From positions 1-16,942 of the forward strand of contig CALCKS010000213.1 in the NCBI GenBank assembly GCA_937965895.1: DNA of 16,942 nt, written 5' to 3'. The translations under genes were made by a program, and so were the position numbers. The stretch's first letter is position 1. Every line of letters begins with the position of its first letter. This DNA comes from an uncultured Campylobacter sp. (GTDB taxonomy: Bacteria > Campylobacterota > Campylobacteria > Campylobacterales > Campylobacteraceae). Below are positions 1 through 8,800 of the stretch, in pieces. The notes beneath the pieces were generated by a model. That model had not been told where the DNA came from and did not search any database. It saw nothing but the letters and a program-made list of their open reading frames with translations.

Positions 1-45
1 TCTAACATGGTGGCTAGGTTATTTAAAGGGGTTGGGGTTTAAATT

Positions 46-303
46 TTAAGGGGAGAGATGAGTTAAAGAAAAGGATGGCTTCTTTGAAGGTTTGCGCAGT
101 TGTTGATTGAACAGAATACATCCGGCAAGCTTAAAAAAGTAATATATACGGCAAATACCATAGATATAGCAAAGCTCTTTGCCATAAACGGACAAATACT
201 TATAAACATACAGAGGATTTTCTAATATAGCTAAGTCTCTAGAAAATAACCGGGACGAGCTTACTACGTATTTCAGATATTCTAAAGCTATTAGTAAGCC
301 CAT
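46..303 (-). CDS. Doubtful small ORF, unknown
   Basis: An 85-codon open frame rich in Tyr, Leu and Ile. I recognise no domain. There is no clear ribosome binding site before the ATG at 303, and the C-terminal third turns basic and polar, unlike a clean membrane protein. It lies on the same strand as the decayed frame at 418-640 and may be part of the same decayed locus. It could equally be a chance ORF in A/T-rich DNA. Confidence 0.2.
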   Translation of the reverse strand: MGLLIALEYLKYVVSSSRLFSRDLAILENPLYVYKYLSVYGKELCYIYGICRIYYFFKLAGCILFNQQLRKPSKKPSFSLTHLSP

Positions 304-417
304 TTAATCCATTAATTCCATAATACATGAGTTTCATATACATAGGCAGCGTAAATTTCTCAACTAAATCAGCATTTTATCCATTGCAGGGATATTTTCT
401 TATAAAAGTCTTTTTAG

Positions 418-640
418 TTAAATTTTAAACTCGTCTCTTTTATTCCTTTTAGGAGCATTCTTTGCTAAAGCATTACTCTTACAAGCAGATAGAGTGACCT
501 CCATCCATCTCTTTATAGATATTTTATGTAAAACCCCGCTTTAAGTATACGCAGCCTTACCTTTAATAGGAATTTGAGCATTGACAGGGGTATCAAAGAT
601 ATTTAGGATATTTAAATCATCTAAGCATCATTAAGCATTA
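418..640 (-). pseudogene. Possible decayed reading frame, unidentified
   Basis: Read on the minus strand, one frame stays open for about 30 codons, meets a single TAA at 541-543, then stays open for about 40 more codons to a TAA at 418-420. The second part is Lys/Arg-rich, as in a DNA-binding protein or the tail of a mobile-element gene. I do not recognise the family. No start codon or ribosome binding site is apparent. Call it a remnant only tentatively. Confidence 0.22.
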
Positions 641-689
641 AGAAAGACTTTTAAATGTCGAAAACATCTATCTATCCACCCCATCTTTT

Positions 690-789
690 AACCAAACCAA
701 GAATGCCTATAATAAAACCAGGAATGCCTCTAATCAAGCCAAGAGTAATGCCTATCCTCTAATCAAACCAATCCACCTATACTATAGCC
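690..789. repeat. Degenerate ~21-bp tandem repeats at the integrase 3' end
   Basis: Units begin near 690, 711, 732 and 761, and resemble AATCAAACCAAGAATGCCTCT. The first two are 21 bp; the third and fourth are expanded to about 29 bp, and the fourth is the most diverged. The last copy overlaps the end of the integrase coding region (stop at 782-784), and a further partial match follows at 790. Short direct repeats beside a recombinase gene can be attachment or arm-type binding sites, but no core site or crossover point can be identified here. Confidence 0.5.
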
Positions 790-1678
790 CAACCAAATAA
801 TGCCTAGTTATCTCCACTCTTGAATGCCCCATATCTATAGATACTTGAGCTAGAGCTTCTATATGACTCATGCCCTCTTTGCGTAACTCCTCATATCTTT
901 CTTGAGCGAAGTTATATCTAAGCCCATGAGTTCCTCTACTATCTGCTCCTGCTGCTTTTAGATCCTTTACGTAAGCATTCTTTGGGGCATAGTATCCTGC
1001 TTCTTTGGCAAGCCTTAGCTGCCTTATGGTTTTATCGCTTAGCTTTTTAGTGCTGTAGCATAAGCCGTTCTTGCTGCCGAGTATGGTAATGCTATTATCA
1101 TCGTTGATTTTCCATTTGCTTGAATTGATAGCATCATCCAGTCTTAGCCCCGCTTCTAATTGAAGCTTGGCGGATATATAATACAGTGAGCTTAATTGCA
1201 TATTGTTTATGATCTTATATGGGTTTTCATAGGCTCTGTTATAATGCCTTTTACGAAGGTTCATACCCTTTTTCTTAAGCTCTTTGCGGATATCCGTAAT
1301 ATCTTTTCCCGATACGTTTAGCCCTAGCTTATTACAATTATCAAAGCTCTTAGCTAATGCCGATATATAGGTATTAAGTGTTCCTCCGCTTATTTTGTTT
1401 GCTTTTAGCAGTAGCCACTCTCTTGCACTACCGGCATTAATATTTTGCGTTATCTTTTGACCGTGTTTGGCTTTAAGAAATTCTATATATTGAGTAGTTA
1501 CCGCTCTTAAGTTTTGAATGCTTTTAATGCTATGGGCGTATACGCTCTTTGCATGACCGTTTTGTCCTTTAAGCTTGCTATTGCGTCTTACGTTACTTTT
1601 TGATATTCCGATACCGTTTGCTTGTTTCATAATCTGAGAGATAATAGCTTTAGCGTTCATTCTAATATGTAGAGCCAT
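782..1678 (-). CDS. Tyrosine recombinase (phage/island-type integrase)
   Basis: A site-specific recombinase of 298 residues, expected to cut and rejoin DNA through a covalent 3'-phosphotyrosine. The N-terminal half (about 40-140) fits a SAM-like core-binding domain. The C-terminal half carries the catalytic set: Arg179 in a GLRLDD motif, a likely beta-hairpin Lys203, His251 and Arg254 in THGLR, His285 in MGHSR and the nucleophile Tyr294 in RHYL, four residues from the end. All key residues are present, so it is probably active. The start at 1678 lies 14 bp after the stop of the HTH gene upstream, with a weak AAAGG before it, so the two are likely co-transcribed. A decayed copy of its 5' end lies at 15841-16095 on the other strand. 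Its substrate site is unknown. Confidence 0.93.
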   Translation of the reverse strand: MALHIRMNAKAIISQIMKQANGIGISKSNVRRNSKLKGQNGHAKSVYAHSIKSIQNLRAVTTQYIEFLKAKHGQKITQNINAGSAREWLLLKANKISGGTLNTYISALAKSFDNCNKLGLNVSGKDITDIRKELKKKGMNLRKRHYNRAYENPYKIINNMQLSSLYYISAKLQLEAGLRLDDAINSSKWKINDDNSITILGSKNGLCYSTKKLSDKTIRQLRLAKEAGYYAPKNAYVKDLKAAGADSRGTHGLRYNFAQERYEELRKEGMSHIEALAQVSIDMGHSRVEITRHYLVGL

Positions 1679-1692
1679 GATTATATATACCT

Positions 1693-2106
1693 TTATCTTT
1701 TTAATAGTCTTGCTACGCTTGATTTACTGGTTTGTATGCCGTAGCGTTTCCATAGGATATCTACTATTTTTTGATAGCTATGGCCGCTTTTATGTAGGGA
1801 TTTTAAGCAATCCTTATAATCTGCTATTTTTGATTTGGTTGGTTTTTTCTTTGGGCCTAGCAGCTTTTTATACTCTTTATTTACTACTTCGCTTAAGGCT
1901 CTTTTATCTATCTTCATATCTTTATAATAGTGCAATATACCATTAAGTGCGTTATCCGCTCTTTTCTTATCATGCCTTGCTCTACTAATATATGAGATAA
2001 AGGTATTTACTAGCCATATAAGCTCATTCTGATTAGCAGTTTCTTGAGCTTTATCGTTAAAGACCCTTATACCTTTCTTGACTCTTAAAAGATTTTCGTA
2101 ATGCAT
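1693..2106 (-). CDS. Small HTH protein co-transcribed with the integrase
   Basis: A 137-residue basic protein of unknown family. Residues 1-80 look helical. A Lys-rich linker (about 85-95, including PKKKPTKSK) leads to a C-terminal helix-turn-helix at about 102-136, with a pattern like resolvase or Hin-type HTHs: SYQKIVDIL, a turn, then SKSSVARLL. The start is well supported: AAGGAG at 2112-2117 sits 5 bp before the ATG, and a TATAAT box lies about 50 bp upstream. The stop is 14 bp from the integrase start. A role as recombination directionality factor or regulator of the integrase is likely from position, but the sequence does not prove it. Confidence 0.75.
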   Translation of the reverse strand: MHYENLLRVKKGIRVFNDKAQETANQNELIWLVNTFISYISRARHDKKRADNALNGILHYYKDMKIDKRALSEVVNKEYKKLLGPKKKPTKSKIADYKDCLKSLHKSGHSYQKIVDILWKRYGIQTSKSSVARLLKR

Positions 2107-2156
2107 ATCTGCTCCTTTGTGATAGATTTTGTGGTAAATTTAAAGATTACCGGTCT

Positions 2157-2181
2157 ATTATAACGGGGAAAATAAAAAAGC
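2157..2181 (-). promoter_or_regulatory. Promoter of the HTH-integrase unit
   Basis: On the minus strand a perfect TATAAT (2157-2162) is preceded by a T-rich run (CTTTTTTATTTT, 2169-2180). This is the usual Campylobacter sigma-70 layout, in which a T-rich stretch replaces the -35 box. Transcription would start roughly 45 nt before the HTH start codon. Confidence 0.6.
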
Positions 2182-2230
2182 TTGGAGATTCATTATTTTT
2201 ATGCAGCTTTGTTGTCTTTCAATAGCTTAG

Positions 2231-2310
2231 TTATTCTTTTCAGTAGATTTATTGCTTTCATTAAGTTTTGTTATTCTTTTCGGCAGTTTCATTATTTTCA
2301 GGAACCTTAT
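2231..2310. repeat. Two imperfect 40-bp T-rich tandem copies
   Basis: Two copies begin at 2231 and 2271, each opening with TTATTCTTTTC and then diverging gradually. A related T-rich stretch precedes them near 2208. They lie upstream of the HTH-integrase promoter. No coding frame or known element is seen. Confidence 0.4.
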
Positions 2311-2744
2311 GTTTCATTGTTTTCATAAAGCCTATTGTTTCTTATAAAAAGGCTTGGTGATAGAGAATGGTAAAATCTGATATGTGGATGTTTTGAAGGT
2401 TATGAGAGGTAGGGGGGGGGGGGGATTATGAGGGATAAGGCATTTGTTTTTCGGATTGGGTTTTATGCGGAGGATTCCAGGGGTTGGTTTTAAATGGAAT
2501 ATTTTGTTGAAGGGCGGGTATGAATTGGGCTTTGAAGGCATAAAGGGTGCGAATATGTTGTAGTTTATGGAATCAACCTAGTTCTTTTCAGGATTTTTAA
2601 GAAGAGTAAAGGTCGCAAGCGTAAAAACCTATGTAAGATAGAGATATTTACGGAATTTTGCCTATCCTCATGCGGGCATTTTAATTTGCCGTATTAAATT
2701 AATCATACGCCTTCGCTCCGGTTTTGAAATGGATGGTAGCTTGC
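2311..2744. other. Intergenic, no convincing gene; 13-G tract
   Basis: The stretch contains a run of 13 G at 2412-2424 and G-rich plus-strand flanks. A minus-strand ORF of 69 codons crosses the tract (2332-2541) but is rich in Pro and Lys, and I see no ribosome binding site in front of it. On the plus strand an ATG at 2402 leads into the tract but stops shortly after it at the present length; one extra G would extend it to only about 27 codons. No recognisable protein emerges in any phase. Confidence 0.5.
2412..2424. repeat. Poly-G tract (13 G), possible phase-variable tract
   Basis: An uninterrupted run of 13 G. In Campylobacter, G/C tracts of about 8 or more bases commonly vary in length and switch genes on and off. 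Here no gene is clearly controlled by it: it lies about 250 bp inside the DNA between the upstream end of the integrase unit and the 3' end of the RTX gene. Confidence 0.75.
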
Positions 2745-2771
2745 GAGGCGGCGTTTTAAATGTGCCGCCTC
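2745..2771 (-). terminator. GC-rich hairpin beyond the RTX gene, possible terminator
   Basis: A perfect 8-bp stem, GAGGCGGC at 2745-2752 and GCCGCCTC at 2764-2771, closes an 11-nt loop about 65 bp past the RTX stop codon. The all-G/C stem and its position suggest a terminator, but there is no U-tract on either strand, so termination is only one possible role. Confidence 0.4.
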
Positions 2772-2837
2772 ATTAAAATTCTAATCTATAAAGTGCTATG
2801 CTAGCAAGCGAAATGTCAGTATGGCCTTAAAATAGCC

Positions 2838-5800
2838 CTAACTCATATATACCTGCATATCATCCTTGCGAATATCTTTTTGGTTAAATTCCAAAGCTTC
2901 CGAGTTATCGGCGTAGACGTTTAGTTGCTCAATGATCTTATTTACGGTATCTTGGCTCAAGAAAGCATTGTCTTTTAAAGCCTCTTCTTGAATAACACCC
3001 GGAGCGGAGTTTAGATCCATAGCATTGCTAACGCTAAGATTGGAATTTAGATCAGGGGTGTTTAAATTTGAATCATCACAATACTTTGAAACGATAGCCT
3101 TTAATTCATTCTTATCGCCGCTACCTAAAACCATATCCCAGCCGGATTTGGAATTTGAACCGTCGCTAGAACTTTTTGAAAGAGGCGAGATTTGATCTTT
3201 ATTATTCATGGCTAGATTAGCATCCATCGCAAGTGCAGCAGGTTTAGCACTAGCAATATAGGTTTTGCCGAATGCTTTATAGATATCCGCTGCCTTGATA
3301 TTTAGATATTTACCGATATGAAATTCCTCTATGACATTATCTCTGTTGCTAAAAAAGCCTTTTACTTCTAAGATATCGTTCTTTGCATTAGGATCTGCCG
3401 GAGTGATGATGAGCTTAAGATCGCTCGAACCATTTTTACCAAAGTCATAGCGGACTCTTTTTACGGGATTTTTATATATGACCTTATCATAGCCTCCAAG
3501 ATCCATTATAGTTTTTGCTCCTCCGTCATAAATAAATACATTATCTTCCTTGCCCCCCACCATAGTGTTTCCACCGTCGATAAGTTTTACTTGCCCACTA
3601 ATAAAATCGCTTCCTAGAATTTTGCCGTCTTTGAATTGAAAATTTAAATTTGTCCTTACATCGTAGTTTTTGATCAAGACGCTACTATTTGATAGTTTAT
3701 CCGAGATGAGTAACGAATTATCGACTAAATTTAGATTAAATTTAACCTCATTGCTTCCTATGTCTTTGAATTTAATTAAGTCGTTGTCTTTGAAATTTTC
3801 CACCATATCGTTTCCGTCACCCCTAGAAAAGACGAAGGTATTTTTGCCATTCATGCTGATGTCGGGATTACCATAGCTGTCATAGCATCCTCTTAGAGTA
3901 TCATTGCCGCTGCCACCTTCAAGGATATTATTAACTCCGTTGCCTCCTATTAGTATATCATTTCCGTCGCCGCCTTTGATCTCATTATCCATATCGTTGT
4001 AACCCTTTATCAAGTCATCTTTATTGGTACCCACAAGAGATAGTTGCTTAATATCTTCAAAACTTAGCTTTTCTCCGCTTGCAAATTCAAAATTCTCTAT
4101 TATGCCAGAAGGTCTAATTTTATTATCTGCAATAATATTCTTTATAGCTATCGAGTCATTAGGAGAATTTTTAAAAGAGATAATCACATCATCATATTCA
4201 TATAGATCTTTTTTATCACCTCTTTTTATAATCAGGTCGTTTTTACGTATACCATTTCCGAATTTAATGGTATCATTTCCGTTCTCATCTCGGATTGAAT
4301 CTGCCCCATCCCCTTTATTGAATATATACGTATCATTACCGCTTCCGCCGGTTAGAGTATCGTTTCCTTTGCCGCCTATAAATACCGTATCCTCATCATT
4401 GCATGAACTCATAACATCATCGCCGTCGGTTCCTGTTAAAGCCAATTTTTTCATTTCTTCATAGCTTAATTCGTCTCCATTAAAAAATTGTATTTTTTTA
4501 ATGGATGTATGAGGGAACCAAATTGAATCGTTTGAATTTTTAAACCTAATTATAAAACGTGATTCTTCTAATCCGATTAATAAATCATCCTTTGTAATTC
4601 CTTCAGTAAATTGTAAAATATTTGTCCCTTCAGAATCAAAAATTATATCATTTCCATCTCCGGGGCTGAAGATATAGGTGTCATCTCCGCCATCTCCTCC
4701 AAGATAGTCGTTGCCTTTACCGCCTATAAAGGTCTCGTCTGTTCGCTGACCCCATAGATTATCATCTCCATCCATGCCCTGAAATATATTATTTAGATCG
4801 CTATATCCTTTTATGTCATCTTTTTCATTGCTGCCTATTAAGGATAATTGTCTAATATCATCAAAACTTAATTTATCACCATTTGAAAAAATAAAATTTT
4901 CTATCATCTTATCTTTATTTGCTTCGTTCATGCGTATAGCATCCTTTAGTGTTATACTATCGGTAGGATTATTTTTAAACGATATAACAATATCATTGCT
5001 ATAGGCGCCGCCGTAGCCATTCTTTTTTACGATAATATCTTCCTTGCTTATACCTTCGCCGAATTTAAGGGTATCATCTCCGCCATATTCTTCTATAGTG
5101 TCATTCCCGTCACCTTTATTGAAAATATAAGTATCATCGCCCCTAAAGCCTTCTAGAGTATCGTAACCTTCGCCGCCAATCAAGATATCGTTACCTTCGC
5201 CCCCGCCTAATCTATCATTTCCTTCTCCACCGATTAAAGTATCATTACCTTCATCTCCGTTAAGTATATCATTTCCGCCCTTACCCTCTATGGTATCATT
5301 GTGATACTTATATCCGGATATATGATTATCCTCATCATCTCCGGTTAAAGATAGTTTTAAAATATCTTCAAAGCTTAATTTATCTCCGTTTTCAAATACT
5401 AATGTTTTATGCGTGTCTCCTTCATTAATGCTACCATCTTCTGATATAGTATGCTCTAAGGATATACTTCCTTGTTTCTCTCTGAACGATATAACTAAAT
5501 CTCGATACTTTGACCCTGTAAAACTATTGTGTTTTACCTCGCTTTTAGTTACAATGATGTCTTCTTTGTTTATGCCTTTGCCGAATTTTATAATATCTTC
5601 GCCTTCATAATCATAAATTGTATCGTTACCGTCACCGATATTATAGATATAGGTATCGTCTCCTTCGTTGCCTATTAAATTATCATCTCCTTCTCCGCCG
5701 ATTAAAATATCATTCTTCTTATCTCCGTAAAGCCAATCATTTCCGCCATTACCTACAAGCGTATTGTTTGAATCACTAAAACCCTTTATGCCCTCTCCTT

Positions 5801-8800
5801 CATCAGTACCCATAAGGGGCAATTGTTTTATATCTTCAAAGCTTAATTTTTCGCCATTAGCAAATTCAAAATTTTCTATCACGTTGGCAATGTCGGTTTT
5901 ATTTTCATTGATAACATTTTTTAAAGTTATGGAATCTGTCTCATTGTGTTTAAATTTAATGATTATATCTCTTGCATAACTTAATAAATATCCATACGAA
6001 TCCTTATCTGAATTTCTTGAAATAATTAGGTCTTCTTTTCGTATACCTTCGCCGAATTTAAGAGTATCTACACCTTCACTATCTTCTATTATATCGTTAC
6101 CATTTCCTTTATTAAATACATAAGTATCGTCTCCTATACCGCCTTTTAGAATATCATTTCCTACGTCTCCTATTAGGGTGTCGTTGCCGCTACCGCTTTC
6201 GATTAGATCGTTACCGTCTCCGCCGTACATAGTATCATTCCAGCCTTGCCCGTAAAGCTTATCGTCTCCGCCTTCTCCTTTGATAATATTGTGTGTATGA
6301 ACATAACCTACAATGTTCTCGCTATTGTCGGAACCAATCAAAGATAGCTTTTTGATATCTTCGAAGCTCAGCTTATCGCCATTGCTAAATTCAAATGTTT
6401 CTATAATACTATTTTTACTTATTGCGTTGCTATAGACAACATCTCTTAGGATTATTGAATCGTTTAAATGATTTTTAAAGGATATGACTATATCGGCATA
6501 TTCTTTTTGTTTGGTATAATCATTCATTCTTGCAACTCTTTTAACGATAAGATCCTCTTTGCTTATTCCTTCGCCAAATTTAATAGTATCAGATCCCTGA
6601 TGATCGATTATAGTGTCGTTGCCGTCGCCTTTATTGAAGATATAAGTATCATCGCCATATCCGCCATCAAGGATATCATCGTCTTTACCGCCGATTAAGG
6701 TATCATCACCATATCCGCCATCAAGGATATCGCTACCAGAGCTTCCGCTTAAAATATCGTTACCATTATTACCATAAAGCTTATCGTTACCTTCATTTCC
6801 ATTTATGATATCATTGCCATCTTGCCCATAAATTTCATCATCTCCACCTAGGCTATTAAATTTATCGTCTAAATTCGAAAGAGTTATTTTATCAGCCTCA
6901 TTAGTAGCGATTACGAATTTATTATTTATTAGATCATAGAGGGTTTCGTCTTTAAATTTTATATATTCTATAGAATTTGAAGGCTCTCCATTTGAAAAAT
7001 AAAAATCTTTAATTACAATTTTATCATTCGAGATTCTAGAACTAATTACTAAGTTAGTTCTTTCTTTTTTGATTTCTATATCCTCGTAATTAAAATCATT
7101 GAATTTGATCGTATCGCTGCCACTATTATCAATTATAGTATCTACCCCATCCCCTTTATTAAAGATATACACATCATTTTGACATCCGCCTATAAGTATG
7201 TCATCGCCACGATTACCTATTAAAATATTATCACCGATATAATCGCCACGTATAGTATTATCGGTGTCATCTCCGGTAAGAAATAGTCTTTTAATTTCCT
7301 CGTGAGTTAATTTATCGCCATTTGCAAATTCAATAGATGAAATATTCGTAGAAGTTAAAGTAACACTGTTGGCAATATTATTTTTAAAGGATAAGCGTAT
7401 TTGTCCATTAGAATCATGCTTAACAAGTAAATCCTCTTTACTGATTCCTTGTGTAAATTTGATTATATTATTACCTTGCCAATCAACTATAGTATCGTTT
7501 CCATCGCCTTTATTAAAGACATACGTGTCATTTCCATTGCCGCCATCAAGTTTATCGTCTCCTTTGCCGCCGATTAGAGTATCGTTACCATCATTTCCAT
7601 AAAGGGTATCATCTCCCTCTCCGCCATTAATGACATCATCTCCGTTGCCACTCCAAATTTCATCGTTACCCAAACCTGCATCGAAGGTATCGTTGCCATC
7701 AGTGAGATATAGCTTGTCGTCTTTGTCGGTAGAGCCTAGTGGAGCCAGCTTAAGAATTTTATTTAAATCATAAACGGTTCCATCGGCAAAAATTATTGTT
7801 CTTACGGTATTATTTCCTATTTCGGGATTTACAGAAAAGAAATTTTTAATAGTTATACTATCGTTACTTGTTCCGTCATTGCTTTTGATAGATATTATAA
7901 GCTTATCCAGCTCTCTTTTGAAACTCACATCATTAGGAGCTATGCTTTCTCTAAATTGTATTTTATCGTTGCCTGTCGTATCGTAGATAATGTCTGTTCC
8001 GTCACCTTTATTAAATATATAGGTATCATCGCCGTATCCACCATAAAGGGTATCGTTACCTTTGCCTCCATTTATAAAATTACCTTCATAATTTCCATTT
8101 ATCATATCATTACCATCTGTTCCACTCATATACGTATTAAGACATAGAGATAACAATTTATCATCACTACCGCAAAAATTTAATAGATTTAATTTAAGAT
8201 TCTCTTGGAATATAGGTTTATATGCGCTAGCTTCTCGAACTATACTCATTAATTTGATAATTTCATCATATTTTCCGTCTTTATATAATTGCACAAGCTT
8301 AGAATTTAAAGTATCAAACTTATAGCTTAGCTTGCCATCTTCTCTTAAGCTCATCTTTTCCATATCTAAATTTAAATCGGAATATGTAGTTTGAAGCTCT
8401 ATAGAAGCATAGACATAATATTTAAAGGTATTGATTTTATCATTAACTCTATTGGAGGCATTTGTCCATGGGCTAGAATTATAACCCCTTTGCAAGAATG
8501 GCTTACCCGCAAGCTTTTCATATACAGCCATATCTCTTGCTTTTACATAGCCCCTCATTGAATTTTTATCTATTGCTTCTACTTCAGCCCATTCGTAGAT
8601 CAATTCATCAATATATTTTTTTCTATCCTCTGGGCTTAGCATTAGATATAGATTTATCATAGTAGTCAAAGTTTCGTTATTGCTTGCCGCTACTCTTAGA
8701 GAATTCAAATTTCCACTGGCTATTACTTGAGGTAGAGCTTGGACTTGTGGAGAGATTTTGCTTTGATCTGCCACCTCTTTTGTTTTATTTAGACTTACTT

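Noticed and set aside
690..789. Short repeats considered as a CRISPR array
   Set aside because: The units abut with no unique spacers and are too degenerate.
1677..1946. Plus-strand ORF of 89 codons, very hydrophobic
   Set aside because: It lies wholly antisense to the end of the HTH gene and the gap before the integrase. Its hydrophobic look comes from reading the complement of Lys/Asp-rich codons, and it has no ribosome binding site.
2332..2541. Minus-strand ORF of 69 codons crossing the G tract
   Set aside because: Pro/Lys-rich low-complexity product with no ribosome binding site or known domain; it looks like a chance frame through G-rich DNA.
3790..8130. Regular repeats suggesting CRISPR or satellite DNA
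   Set aside because: The repeats are in frame within one long ORF and encode RTX nonapeptide modules.
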